Assembly: GCA_947169885.1 (NCBI GenBank)
Contig: CAMVRM010000007.1
Coordinates: 1 to 64,000, forward strand
DNA: 64,000 nucleotides
Direction: 5' to 3'
Origin: an uncultured Ruminococcus sp.
Lineage (GTDB): Bacteria > Bacillota > Clostridia > Oscillospirales > Ruminococcaceae
Shown here piece after piece: positions 1-7,758 of this stretch. Under the pieces are notes generated by a model that was not told where the DNA came from, ran no database searches, and worked only from the letters and a program-made list of their open reading frames with translations. The position numbers and the translations under genes were made by a program. Positions within the stretch are counted from its first letter, which is position 1; each line of letters begins with the position of its first letter.

Positions 1-34
1 AGAGAGCTAAAAGAAAAGAGGTCACAAACCAAAT

Positions 35-96
35 TCTTTCTTATTTCTTATCTCTAATTTCTTATTTATTATCTCTTATCTCTTATCTCTTATCTC
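35..96 (-). repeat. Heptamer array (GATAAGA-type), copy 1
   Basis: Read on the minus strand this is a run of degenerate 7-nt units of the form GATAAGA/AATAAGA. It begins in the last codon and TAA stop of the phosphofructokinase gene, so the array supplies that stop codon. Similar arrays occur at 1388-1420 and 23036-23090 on the plus strand. There are no spacers, so it is not CRISPR. Function unknown. Confidence 0.8.
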
Positions 97-1301
97 AGTT
101 TGAAGTGCAGGGGCATTCCGTTGCGCATTGCGATGTTGACTTCGCCTTGTATGAGGGGGAGGAAGTACTTGATCGCTTCGTCGGAAACGTTGTTGGCAGA
201 GGAGTTTATCCACTCTTTCGGGAAGAATTTTTCCTTGTTGGCGAGCAGGGAAGTGTCAGCCGTTTCGATCGTTACGACATAGGGCTTGTCCGAAAGCCTG
301 CGGAAGACCATTGTAACGCCCGTTTCGCCGCGCATAGCCGCCTTTACAGCTTCTGCACCTATCGCCTCGGCTTCGTCAATGTCCGTCTTGGAACAGATGT
401 GGCTTGAACACCTCTGCATGACGTTCAGTTCGATAGAACGCACCTTACAGCCGATGTTCTCACGCACAAGCGTTTCGAGTGCCTTGCCGATGCCTGACAG
501 ATACTTGTGACCGAAATTGTCCACCGCACCGCTTCGCATATCATCGCCGCAGTCAAGCTCCACGCCCTCGGAAACCGCCACGATGAGCGCCATGTGTTTT
601 GCCCTCTCCGCACGAACGTCCTCGAGGAACTTCTCAGCCGAGAACTTGCTCTCAGGCAGATAGATAAGGTGCGGCGCTATCTCGTCATTCGCCCTCAGAA
701 CGCAGGTGGAAGCCGTCAGCCAGCCTGCGTGCCTGCCCATTATCTCGATTATCGTTACCGAATCTATCGAATACACGCTCGAATCACGGATTATCTCCTG
801 CACCGTTGCGTTGACATACTTCGCCGCCGAACCGAAACCGGGGGTGTGGTCGGTGACGGGCAGATCGTTGTCTATCGTTTTCGGCACGCCGATGAAACGG
901 ATACCCGAGCCTGTGTCACGGGCATACTCCGAAAGCTTCTGAACCGTGTCCATAGAATCGTTTCCGCCGATGTAGAAAAATGCTTCGATACGGTGCTTGT
1001 TGAGCGTGTTGAAAATTTGCTCGTAGATCTGAACGCCGCCGTCGTCCTCGAGAGGGGGCAGCTTGAACCGACATGAACCCAGCACGGTCGAGGGGGTCTG
1101 ACGGAGCAGTTCCATGTCCTCATTGGTGCGGATAACACGCTTTAAGTCAAGCAGTTCGTCCTTGATAACGCCCTCAATGCCGCATCGAGAGCCGAAAACA
1201 GCGTCAATTTCGGGGGTTTTGAGTGCCTGCCCGAAAACGCCCACCAGTGAAGCGTTGATAGCGCAGGTGGGTCCTCCCGACTGTGCGATAAGAATATTCA
1301 T
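90..1301 (-). CDS. pfp: Pyrophosphate-type 6-phosphofructokinase
   Basis: Phosphorylates fructose 6-phosphate to the 1,6-bisphosphate, in glycolysis in the cytoplasm. The 403-residue protein shows the PFK fold signatures in order: the N-terminal QSGGPT loop, GGNDSMDT near residues 112-119, PKTIDND at 140-146 and MGRHAGW at 188-194. The Lys in PKTIDND (Gly in ATP enzymes) and the non-GGDG phosphate loop are family marks of PPi-dependent enzymes, so PPi rather than ATP is the inferred donor. The ORF track starts 28 codons upstream. The ATG at 1301 was chosen because it follows an AAGG-type ribosome site and begins with the conserved MNILIAQSGG. A consensus promoter lies just upstream. Confidence 0.93.
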   Translation of the reverse strand: MNILIAQSGGPTCAINASLVGVFGQALKTPEIDAVFGSRCGIEGVIKDELLDLKRVIRTNEDMELLRQTPSTVLGSCRFKLPPLEDDGGVQIYEQIFNTLNKHRIEAFFYIGGNDSMDTVQKLSEYARDTGSGIRFIGVPKTIDNDLPVTDHTPGFGSAAKYVNATVQEIIRDSSVYSIDSVTIIEIMGRHAGWLTASTCVLRANDEIAPHLIYLPESKFSAEKFLEDVRAERAKHMALIVAVSEGVELDCGDDMRSGAVDNFGHKYLSGIGKALETLVRENIGCKVRSIELNVMQRCSSHICSKTDIDEAEAIGAEAVKAAMRGETGVTMVFRRLSDKPYVVTIETADTSLLANKEKFFPKEWINSSANNVSDEAIKYFLPLIQGEVNIAMRNGMPLHFKLR

Positions 1302-1337
1302 ATTTTCCCAACCTTTCGTATTTTGCGATATATCCCT

Positions 1338-1366
1338 ATTATAGCACATTCTTCCAACACGTTCAA
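1338..1366 (-). promoter_or_regulatory. SigA-type promoter of the phosphofructokinase gene
   Basis: On the minus strand TTGAAC (1361-1366) and TATAAT (1338-1343) are separated by exactly 17 nt, about 37 nt before the chosen start codon. Confidence 0.8.
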
Positions 1367-1387
1367 TAAATAAATGTGAAAACAATC

Positions 1388-1420
1388 TTAAATAAGAAAT
1401 AAGAATTAAGAAATAAGAAA
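1388..1420 (+). repeat. Heptamer array, copy 2
   Basis: Short AATAAGA/ATTAAGA run upstream of the phosphofructokinase promoter, in inverted orientation to the array at 35-96, so the gene sits between an inverted pair of arrays. Confidence 0.7.
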
Positions 1421-1441
1421 GTCAATAATTTCTCGACAGTG

Positions 1442-1497
1442 TTTTGTACAAAATAAACAGCGTACTGTCACTTTCTTTGTGCAAAGTAACAGTACGC
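1442..1497 (-). terminator. Probable intrinsic terminator of the DUF2325 gene
   Basis: A 15-nt inverted repeat with one mismatch (GCGTACTGTCACTTT, 1460-1474, against 1483-1497) is followed on the minus strand by a T-rich tail. It lies about 110 nt past the DUF2325 stop. The rest of the 1302-1607 gap holds only the phosphofructokinase promoter and heptamer array 2. The 60-codon ORF there has no supporting signal. Confidence 0.5.
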
Positions 1498-1607
1498 CGC
1501 TATGAATGGTAAAGAGGGTCAATCGTTGAACTCTATTTAAATAGTAAGAGAATACGCATTTATCTCTTGATAGCCCCGAGCCGCACAAATTTACGTCCTA
1601 ATCAATC

Positions 1608-1901
1608 TTATGTGCGAGGGCAATGAGCCGTCCGCCCGAGGACTTTTTTCAGTGCGCTTACGCTTGCTGAGTGGCAGCGCACTACTTTCACACTGTCTTT
1701 CTCCGCTTTCTTGTCAACGATACCGACCATTTTGTGCGAGCAGGTGCTTGTGAACACCACTATCAGATCGGGCTGTCCTATCTTACTGCTCAGATCGGCG
1801 GGCATCTGCGTGAAAACTTTCGCCTTACAGTTATAAGCTTTGCAGATCTCTTTGTACCTGCCTGCCATGCGGTCGTTTCCGCCAACTACTACTATACTCA
1901 T
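1608..1901 (-). CDS. DUF2325 domain protein
   Basis: Small 97-residue protein matching the DUF2325 pattern: an N-terminal VVGGNDRM nucleotide-binding-like strand and loop (residues 4-11), a central FTSTCSHKMV (50-59) and a C-terminal HSAS segment. The biochemical role of the family is unknown to me. The start at 1901 follows a clear AAAAGGAG site. The gene stands alone, downstream of a near-perfect promoter and two dyads that resemble DtxR/IdeR boxes, so iron or manganese control is inferred from DNA alone. The last residues (HCPRT) add one more Cys. Confidence in the family is good, in function low. Confidence 0.75.
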   Translation of the reverse strand: MSIVVVGGNDRMAGRYKEICKAYNCKAKVFTQMPADLSSKIGQPDLIVVFTSTCSHKMVGIVDKKAEKDSVKVVRCHSASVSALKKVLGRTAHCPRT

Positions 1902-1920
1902 TATATACTCCTTTTCTAAC

Positions 1921-1938
1921 AGTTAGCCAATGCTAACT
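1921..1938. promoter_or_regulatory. Proximal DtxR-like operator
   Basis: AGTTAGCCAATGCTAACT is a perfect dyad (7-bp arms, 4-nt centre) just upstream of the DUF2325 ribosome site. It resembles the TTAGGTTAGSCTAACCTAA box of DtxR/IdeR metalloregulators. Confidence 0.6.
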
Positions 1939-1953
1939 AATCAGCCATGTTAA

Positions 1954-1975
1954 AGAGTTAGCTTGTTCTAACTCT
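1954..1975. promoter_or_regulatory. Distal DtxR-like operator
   Basis: Perfect 8-bp-arm dyad AGAGTTAG-N6-CTAACTCT. It starts about 7 nt after the -10 box, so a bound repressor would cover the transcription start. Confidence 0.6.
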
Positions 1976-1981
1976 AAGCAT

Positions 1982-2010
1982 ATAATAACATATTTGCGCA
2001 TTCATGTCAA
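1982..2010 (-). promoter_or_regulatory. Promoter of the DUF2325 gene
   Basis: Minus-strand TTGACA (2005-2010) and TATTAT (1982-1987) with a 17-nt spacer, immediately upstream of the distal operator. Confidence 0.75.
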
Positions 2011-2143
2011 TAAGAAAAAGAGCATAACAGCTAAATTTTACATAATATTCATTTTTCAAGATGCAAGTTTGGACAAACTAACAAACATATTTCAATAAAA
2101 ATATACAGATATAGTGCATATTGACTAACAAACAAACATTTTT

Positions 2144-3103
2144 TCAAAATTTTCTCGGGAAATAGGTCGTGAGTTCGTCTATGTCCTGCTGTGAGAGTGT
2201 CTGTTCCTGCGGCTTTTGTTTAGGGAAATGAGTATCAATGAAGCGCTTCGCACGTTCAATCTCTTCTTTATTTTTCTGTTCTATCTCTAACAAAGCACTC
2301 AGCTTGTCTGCTCTGAGCTGTTCTTCACTGAGATGAACTTCACTCGGTTCAGCTTCACTTTCATGAATTGAACTTGTTTGGTCTGTTTTGTCCTGAACAG
2401 AACTTTCTTCAACTTCATTCGGCTGAACTTCACTATTCTCGATTAAACTGTCTTTGTTTGTTCTTTTCTCAGCTAAACTCGACTTATTTATACTTGTTTC
2501 GACTATTTTCGACTGGATTCGACTTGCTTCGACTGAAATTGACTGAACTTGACTCTCCTGAACTTCATTCGACTGAACTTCACTTTCCTGAATTGAATTA
2601 TGTTTGTCTGTTTTGTTCTGAGCTGAACTTTCTTCGCTTTCACTCACCTGAACTAAACTCGCCTGAACTTCACTTCCCTGAACTAAACTATCCTCACCTG
2701 TACTAGACTTACCTATACTATCCTCGGTTAACCACATATTAAGATTTTGTGAATACTGTTTATCAAGTGTATATTCTCCGTTTTCTTTAATGTGAAGCTT
2801 TTTCTTTTCTTCGGTATAAACTGACGAATGATAACGGTCTTTTCGGATAAGATTGCTGATTTTCCAGTGTGCGATAGCCACAACGCCCGACTCAAACTGA
2901 ATGAGAAACTTGCCATTGATAAGCTCCTCGAGTATCGCCTTGCTCAGACCCAGCATTCTTGCCTGCGAGCGTGGGTTCTTCACAAACCCGTCATCGTCAG
3001 CCTGCATACCCAAGTGGAAGTAGAGCAGCTGTGCCTCGTGGGAAAGATCGAGAAAATCGTCACAGTCAATCACACTCTTTGCGAACATTCTTCTTTCTGC
3101 CAT
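2144..3103 (-). CDS. DnaD-like replication protein with repetitive tail
   Basis: The first ~120 residues (MAERRMFAKSVIDCDDFLDL..., then IAHWKISNLIRKDRYHSS) resemble the winged-helix N-terminal domain of phage and plasmid replication-organiser/DnaD-like proteins of Firmicutes. Residues ~130-270 are a low-complexity Ser/Glu/Val/Gln/Thr stretch built from degenerate 5-residue units of the type xSEVQ, encoded by 15-nt repeats. The last ~50 residues are Lys/Glu-rich and end in a short DELTTYFPRKF motif. The canonical DnaD C-terminal YxxxIxxxW motif is not visible. The start at 3103 follows AAGGAGGAAAC. No phage genes are adjacent. Binding to a primosome component is possible but not shown. Confidence 0.6.
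   Translation of the reverse strand: MAERRMFAKSVIDCDDFLDLSHEAQLLYFHLGMQADDDGFVKNPRSQARMLGLSKAILEELINGKFLIQFESGVVAIAHWKISNLIRKDRYHSSVYTEEKKKLHIKENGEYTLDKQYSQNLNMWLTEDSIGKSSTGEDSLVQGSEVQASLVQVSESEESSAQNKTDKHNSIQESEVQSNEVQESQVQSISVEASRIQSKIVETSINKSSLAEKRTNKDSLIENSEVQPNEVEESSVQDKTDQTSSIHESEAEPSEVHLSEEQLRADKLSALLEIEQKNKEEIERAKRFIDTHFPKQKPQEQTLSQQDIDELTTYFPRKF
2340..2705 (-). repeat. Degenerate 15-nt coding repeats
   Basis: Within the DnaD-like gene, units encoding xSEVQ, xSSVQ or NEVQE recur many times in register. On the plus strand they read as repeated CTGAACTTCA-like words. This explains the repetitive shadow ORF at 2368-2706. Confidence 0.75.
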
Positions 3104-3262
3104 TCATGTTTCCTCCTTAAATTAAAGTAAAAAGTGAACTTTGCCTTTAATTTAATTATATCGGAAATTATCGGTATGTCAAGTATGATACGAACATTTC
3201 GTGCAAATTATACATAAAAGTTAGTTAAATTTCCACAAAAAAGTGAACATCAAAAAGAGCGC

Positions 3263-3295
3263 AAAAAAAGACCGCCGATCTTTTGACCGACAGTC
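3263..3295 (-). terminator. Intrinsic terminator after rpmB
   Basis: On the minus strand an 11-bp stem with three G-U pairs, an AAAA loop and seven Ts, 33 nt after the rpmB stop. Confidence 0.75.
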
Positions 3296-3327
3296 AGTTT
3301 CTTTGCTTTGTTCTGTTAAAGAAAACT

Positions 3328-3513
3328 TTACGCTCTCTCAACCTTACCCGAACGTAAGCATCTGGAGCAAGCGTAAACGTGGCAAGGAGTACCGTTGACA
3401 ACAGCCTTTACTCTCTTAACGTTGGGCTTCCAGCTTCTGTTAGTTCTTCTGTGCGAATGCGATACCTTGATACCGTAAACGATCTGCTTTCCGCAGAACT
3501 GACACTTTGCCAT
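3328..3513 (-). CDS. rpmB: 50S ribosomal protein L28
   Basis: A 61-residue large-subunit protein. MAKCQFCGKQ at the N-terminus and CSRCLRSGKVERA at the C-terminus supply two CxxC pairs, so this is the zinc-ribbon form of L28. The core SHRRTNRSWKPN is typical of the family. The start at 3513, not the ORF-track start 30 codons upstream, was chosen because it follows an AGGGGGTG site and matches the family N-terminus. Monocistronic, with its own terminator. Confidence 0.96.
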   Translation of the reverse strand: MAKCQFCGKQIVYGIKVSHSHRRTNRSWKPNVKRVKAVVNGTPCHVYACSRCLRSGKVERA

Positions 3514-3708
3514 ACAAAAAGCACCCCCTTTTGAATAGGATAGTATGGGTAAATTTGACTTTTTACTCTTTGTCAATAACCAAAATATATTATACCACAT
3601 CAAAGCGCCGATTGCAAGCGTTTTTCAAAAAAAAATGTGAATTTTCGGTAAATTCGTCCTTCGTATCAAAAAATTATTGATAAGCATTAAAAAAAATCGG
3701 TCAGACAC

Positions 3709-3737
3709 TTGCAATTCGCTCGAAAATGGTGTATAAT
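3709..3737 (+). promoter_or_regulatory. Promoter of the M50-scpAB operon
   Basis: TTGCAA (3709-3714), 17-nt spacer, TATAAT (3732-3737), 36 nt before the M50 protease start. Confidence 0.8.
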
Positions 3738-3772
3738 AAATTATATGTTTATTTTGAAAAGAGGAAAGCTTA

Positions 3773-4453
3773 ATGATCTCAGCATTTATGTCAGGCGATA
3801 AAGAAACCATTATACTGACGTTTTTTGTTTATCTGATGATAATTTTTCTGATAACACCGATACACGAATTTGCCCACGCATGGGCGGCTCACAAGCTGGG
3901 CGACGACACCGCACGCCTTAAAGGAAGGCTCACGCTCAATCCGCTGGCATCGCTCGACCCGCTCGGCACGCCTGCCATGCTCCTGTTCGGCTTCGGCTGG
4001 GGCAAGCCCGTGCCTATCAACCCACTGCGCTTCAAGGAGTACCGCAAGGGCATCGCTCTGACGGCGCTCGCAGGACCCCTCTCGAACTTCATCGTGGCGT
4101 TTTTCGGCATGATCGCCTATAAGTTCGCTTTGTATTACTACTTCACGAACCCTACCGATGTGGCGTATTACATTAAATGGGCATTAGAGCTTTTTACGAC
4201 CCTGAACATCGGTCTCGGCGTGTTCAACCTTATCCCGATACCGCCCCTTGACGGTCAGAAAATACTCTCCTACTTCACCTCGAAAGAAGTGGACGAGTTC
4301 ATGTACCGCAATCAGATGTTCCTGACGCTTGCACTGTTTGCGCTCATTTCGTCGCCCATTCTGGGCAAGGTCAGGGAAGTGGTCTTTATCGGCTATGACA
4401 AGCTGACTTTCTTCATCGACCCGATCGCTCAGTCGTTATTTCCCATTCCATGA
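3773..4453 (+). CDS. Site-2 protease family (M50) membrane metalloprotease
   Basis: Intramembrane zinc protease of the compact M50 type found beside scpA in Firmicutes. HEFAH (residues 31-35) carries the zinc ligands and catalytic Glu, and NLIPIPPLDG (152-161) is the second conserved element with the Asp ligand. Hydrophobic segments at about 12-30, 66-78, 95-122, 138-158 and 176-195 indicate several membrane passes. No PDZ domain is present, unlike RseP/SpoIVFB-type enzymes of regulated proteolysis. The start follows a GAGGAAAGC site. The stop overlaps the scpA start by 4 nt (ATGA), so translation is coupled. The substrate is unknown. Confidence 0.9.
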   Translation: MISAFMSGDKETIILTFFVYLMIIFLITPIHEFAHAWAAHKLGDDTARLKGRLTLNPLASLDPLGTPAMLLFGFGWGKPVPINPLRFKEYRKGIALTALAGPLSNFIVAFFGMIAYKFALYYYFTNPTDVAYYIKWALELFTTLNIGLGVFNLIPIPPLDGQKILSYFTSKEVDEFMYRNQMFLTLALFALISSPILGKVREVVFIGYDKLTFFIDPIAQSLFPIP

Positions 4454-6129
4454 GCATTCCCGAGTTCAAGCTTGACGCTTTTGAAGGGCCTCTTGACCTT
4501 CTTCTGCACCTTATCCAAAAGCACAAGCTTAATATTTATGACATAGAAATTTCACTTCTTCTTGACCAATATCTGGAATACATCGAGGGTCTGGAAGAGC
4601 AGGACTTCGACTCGGCAGGCGATTTTCTCGCAATGGCGGCTCGGCTGGTCTACATCAAGACCTGTTCGCTCCTGCCCCAGCCCGAGGAAGCGGAGGAAAT
4701 GAAGAAGGAACTGCAAGGCGAACTGCTGGACTATTCCGACTGCAAGGCGGCGGCGGCAAGGCTTCTCAGGCTGTCGGTCTACGGCGAAGTGTTCGTGCGC
4801 CCGCCCGAGAAACTGCCCGTCAACAAGGTCTTTACGGGGCGCATCGACCCTCAGCGGCTCGTGGACGCATACCTCGGCATGAACGCCAAAACACGCAGTT
4901 TGAAGCCCATCCGTGCGGAGCAGTTCACGCCGCTCGTGCGCTCACGTTTCGTAACAGTCACCTCGAAGATCATACACGTTTTGAAGCGCCTGCTGAGATC
5001 GGGCGAATGCACCATTGCGGAGCTGTACGTGGGCGTGACCGACAGATCTTCACGTGTGGCGACATTTCTTGCGGTGCTGGAACTTGCAAAGTCGGGGCGC
5101 ATCAGGCTCAACGATGACAACACGGTCATAAGTTTCAACCGCAATGCTCCACGCCGTCATGCTCCCGAAAACAAAGTTAATATTGTTACATCGGTCAGAA
5201 AGTCCGAGTATGTCAAGCCGCTTGTTACCGTTGAACGGACTGTTAATAAGGCGGAATATGTCAAGCCGCTTGTTGCTGTTGAACGGACTGTTAATAAGGC
5301 GGAATATATCAAGCCGTATGTTACTATTGAGCAAATTGTTAATAAGCTTGAATACGTAAAGCCTGTTGTTACTGTTGAAGAAATTGTTAACAAGCAGGAA
5401 TATGTAAAGCCGTCAGTTGCTGTTGAAGCAGTTGTAAATAAGCTTGAATATTCTGCGCCTGTGGTTACTATCGAACAAACGTTAAATAAGTCGGAGTATA
5501 TCAAACCGAGACTTGTTATTACCGAAACACTTGCAAAACGGGGCTATTTACAGCCTGAGATATACATAAAACAAGTGACGAACGAACAAGAAAACAGTTC
5601 GGGAAATGTTACTATTGAACAAGTTCCTGTTAAAGAGGTCTACCTTGCACCGAACGTTACTGTCGGGACTGTTGCAGAGGTCACGCCGTATATAGTTCGT
5701 GAAGAAGAACACACGGACATAACGCCCGTTGTTAATATCCTGCAATCGACTGTACCTGAAACGGAAGAAAAAGCTGTTGTTCCTGCGCCTGTTATCGAAC
5801 GGCGTTTTGATGACCTGACTTTCGGTGAACAGGAAACAGAAGTTCGCATGGCAGACGGGCAGGGAAGTGCTGAGGTTCATATCCTGCAACTTGCTGACGA
5901 AACGCCCGAGGGTGAGCATACTATTAATAATAGGCACGAAACGGCTAAAACTGCCGCACTCGATGCCGTCGGGATTGTTCACACAAAGGCGATACCTGCG
6001 TTCCTCCTGCTGACCGACAGCACGCCCGAACGCACTGAAAAAATCAACAATAACCGCTTCGGAATGCGCTTTTTCTGGGGCTATCCCGCAAAAGGCAGCT
6101 GCTGGAGCTATCGGAGGGTGAGATTATGA
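4450..6129 (+). CDS. scpA: Segregation and condensation protein A with repeat extension
   Basis: Kleisin subunit that bridges the Smc heads and binds ScpB in chromosome condensation. Residues 1-~240 are a standard ScpA (FEGPLDLLLHLIQKHKLNIYDIEI at the N-terminus, LAMAARLVYIKTCSLLP, and a C-terminal winged helix with FLAVLELAKSGRIRL). A normal ScpA ends there at about 250 residues, but this protein runs to 559. Residues ~250-410 are about ten 16-residue units of the form NKxEYVKPxVTVEQxV. Residues ~410-559 are an acidic, Thr/Glu-rich tail ending in a basic GYPAKGSCWSYRRVRL. The frame is open throughout, and the stop overlaps the scpB ATG. The extension's function is unknown. Confidence 0.88.
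   Translation: MSIPEFKLDAFEGPLDLLLHLIQKHKLNIYDIEISLLLDQYLEYIEGLEEQDFDSAGDFLAMAARLVYIKTCSLLPQPEEAEEMKKELQGELLDYSDCKAAAARLLRLSVYGEVFVRPPEKLPVNKVFTGRIDPQRLVDAYLGMNAKTRSLKPIRAEQFTPLVRSRFVTVTSKIIHVLKRLLRSGECTIAELYVGVTDRSSRVATFLAVLELAKSGRIRLNDDNTVISFNRNAPRRHAPENKVNIVTSVRKSEYVKPLVTVERTVNKAEYVKPLVAVERTVNKAEYIKPYVTIEQIVNKLEYVKPVVTVEEIVNKQEYVKPSVAVEAVVNKLEYSAPVVTIEQTLNKSEYIKPRLVITETLAKRGYLQPEIYIKQVTNEQENSSGNVTIEQVPVKEVYLAPNVTVGTVAEVTPYIVREEEHTDITPVVNILQSTVPETEEKAVVPAPVIERRFDDLTFGEQETEVRMADGQGSAEVHILQLADETPEGEHTINNRHETAKTAALDAVGIVHTKAIPAFLLLTDSTPERTEKINNNRFGMRFFWGYPAKGSCWSYRRVRL
5197..5676 (+). repeat. Ten 48-nt tandem repeats inside scpA
   Basis: In-frame units of 48 nt start at codon 250. Units 1-3 are nearly identical at the DNA level, while units 8-10 have drifted (AKRGYLQPEIYIKQ, NEQENSSGNVTIEQ, VKEVYLAPNVTVG). 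Because 48 is divisible by 3, the other frames also stay open, which creates the repetitive shadow ORFs on both strands here. Confidence 0.93.
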
Positions 6130-6716
6130 CCGACCTTACACAGCTTGCCGCACACGTTGAAGCGGTTTTGTTTTCGAGCGGCGACCCTCTCGCTGCCGAA
6201 AAAATTTGTGCGGCTCTCGGAGTTACGAAGCGTGAGTTGAATCTTGCTGTGGAAATGCTCGAAGGCAAATACGCCGCCGAGGACAGCGGCATCGAACTTC
6301 TGCACCTCGGCGAATCCTACCAGCTTGCTGTGAAAAAGCAGTATTCCGCAGACGTGAAAGCCGTGTTGGAGATAAAAAAAGGTGCGACCCTCAGCCCTGC
6401 CGCCATGGAGGTGCTGACGATCGCCGCCTATAACCAGCCCGTCACCAAGGCGTTTGTCGAACACGTCAGGGGCGTGGACTCATCGAGCGTGGTCAATTCG
6501 CTTGTCGAGAAAGACCTGCTCTGCGAAACGGGGCGGCTGAATCTCCCCGGGCGACCCGTTGCGTACAAGACCACCGAGAATTTTCTGCGTGCCTTCGGGC
6601 TGAGTTCGCTCGATGAACTGCCTGCTCTGCCCGAGCGCCAAGACCAGCTGACTTTTGAGGACACCGCTCCCGACAAGGAGGCTGACGAGGAAAATACAGA
6701 CGCAGAAGCTGAATAA
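6126..6716 (+). CDS. scpB: Segregation and condensation protein B
   Basis: Winged-helix partner of ScpA in the Smc condensin complex. The 196-residue length fits the family. Conserved features are the N-terminal HVEAVLFSSGDPL, central LSPAAMEVLTIAAYNQPVTK and RPVAYKTTENFLRAFGLSSLDELP. The last ~25 residues are acidic and variable. The start ATG overlaps the scpA stop (ATGA), and its ribosome site GGAGGGTGA lies within the last scpA codons, so expression depends on translation through the scpA repeat region. Confidence 0.95.
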   Translation: MTDLTQLAAHVEAVLFSSGDPLAAEKICAALGVTKRELNLAVEMLEGKYAAEDSGIELLHLGESYQLAVKKQYSADVKAVLEIKKGATLSPAAMEVLTIAAYNQPVTKAFVEHVRGVDSSSVVNSLVEKDLLCETGRLNLPGRPVAYKTTENFLRAFGLSSLDELPALPERQDQLTFEDTAPDKEADEENTDAEAE

Positions 6717-6794
6717 CTGTACGTTTTATTGTACCAATAACTGTTACTGTACAGATAAGCGTACACGAAATCTACTGCGTAAAAAAGATAAACT

Positions 6795-6810
6795 GTCCGA
6801 AACTTCGGAC
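6795..6810 (+). promoter_or_regulatory. Small hairpin before the DUF2953 ribosome site
   Basis: GTCCGAAACTTCGGAC forms a tight stem directly upstream of AAGGAG in the scpB-DUF2953 gap. The rest of that gap (6717-6790) is GTAC-rich and similar to the duplicated element at 9372-9708. Confidence 0.4.
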
Positions 6811-6828
6811 TAGAAGGAGTGACGGCTG

Positions 6829-7740
6829 TTGCCTAACAAAAAGATCATCATAGCTGCCGCAGCTATACTTTTAGTGGTGCTTGCCGTGCTGTTCAAGCCT
6901 GTGAGGATAGTGCTTCTGGTGCTGTTTTTGCTTGTTATCATCGCACTTGCGGTCGATGTTGTGGTGTATATCGATGCGTCAAAAAACGGCTTGGACATTC
7001 GGGCGAAATACTTCGGTTTTCAGGTCTATCCCCGAAAGAAAAAGGGGAGTGACGCTCCTGCTGATGATGAAGATGAACAATCGTTTGTTGATGATATAGA
7101 CGATGAACTTGTTGAAAATTCGCAGGAAGTTGTGCAGAATGACGAATCTGCCAAACCTCCGCAGACTGAAAAACCTCCTGAAACTGAGCTTGAAACTGTA
7201 CAAGAAAATGTACAGGAAGATGATGACGATGAAGCTTGGGACGGCGAACCGGAGGACGATGACGAACCTCAGACCCCCGGAAAACCACGTAAAAAGCGTG
7301 AAAATCCGCTTGTTAAAAAGGTGAAGAGCCTGCGTGCAAAGTATGAAAAGTACAAGCCGTTTATCCCGATGGCGTGGAAAGGCTTCCGACAGCTTTGCAA
7401 GACGATCCGCTTTTACATCGACGATGCGTGGGTGGATGTCGGGCGGTTCGATGCGCACGAGGCGGCGATCTATTACGGCTCGATACAGGCGCTCATCGCC
7501 GAGACTTTCAAGGACATCGCCGTGGTCTTCACGCTAAAACCACGCTGCGTCAAACGCTGTGATGTCAACGTAAAATGGGGCAAAAACGTCATTGACGGGG
7601 CGGTCTCGATGCGCATAAAACTGCGCCTGCTCACGATAATCGGCATAATTTTGCTCATGGGAATAAAATTTATCATCATAAAACTGCGGCAGCGCCGTCA
7701 AAAAAAGGCGCAGGCAGACACTTCGGCAGAGCCGACTTAA
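6829..7740 (+). CDS. DUF2953 membrane protein
   Basis: A 303-residue protein in the usual scpB-DUF2953-ytfJ-dacF order of Clostridia. It has a hydrophobic N-terminus (residues ~5-47), a strongly acidic Pro/Glu/Asp-rich central region (~72-150), a conserved C-terminal DUF2953 block (WVDVGRFDAHEAAIYYGSIQALI) and a final membrane helix (~267-285) with a basic tail. The start codon is TTG, supported by AAGGAG nine nt upstream. The family has been linked by neighbourhood to sporulation, but its biochemical role is not established. Confidence 0.8.
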   Translation: MPNKKIIIAAAAILLVVLAVLFKPVRIVLLVLFLLVIIALAVDVVVYIDASKNGLDIRAKYFGFQVYPRKKKGSDAPADDEDEQSFVDDIDDELVENSQEVVQNDESAKPPQTEKPPETELETVQENVQEDDDDEAWDGEPEDDDEPQTPGKPRKKRENPLVKKVKSLRAKYEKYKPFIPMAWKGFRQLCKTIRFYIDDAWVDVGRFDAHEAAIYYGSIQALIAETFKDIAVVFTLKPRCVKRCDVNVKWGKNVIDGAVSMRIKLRLLTIIGIILLMGIKFIIIKLRQRRQKKAQADTSAEPT

Positions 7741-7758
7741 ACGAAAGGAACGATAATT

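Noticed and set aside
35-96. Possible CRISPR or minisatellite origin of replication
   Set aside because: Seven-nt degenerate units without spacers, DnaA boxes or replication genes next to them.
1406-1588. 60-codon minus-strand ORF in the gap upstream of pfp
   Set aside because: It spans a terminator-like hairpin and has no ribosome site or recognisable protein features.
2144-3103. Prophage remnant around the DnaD-like gene
   Set aside because: No phage structural or lysis genes are nearby. Neighbours are housekeeping genes.
5050-5504. Repetitive ORFs on both strands within scpA
   Set aside because: They arise because 48-nt repeats keep every frame open. Only the ScpA frame is continuous with a known domain.
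5197-5676. Possible CRISPR array
   Set aside because: Units are contiguous and coding, without spacers, so the repeats are a protein repeat.
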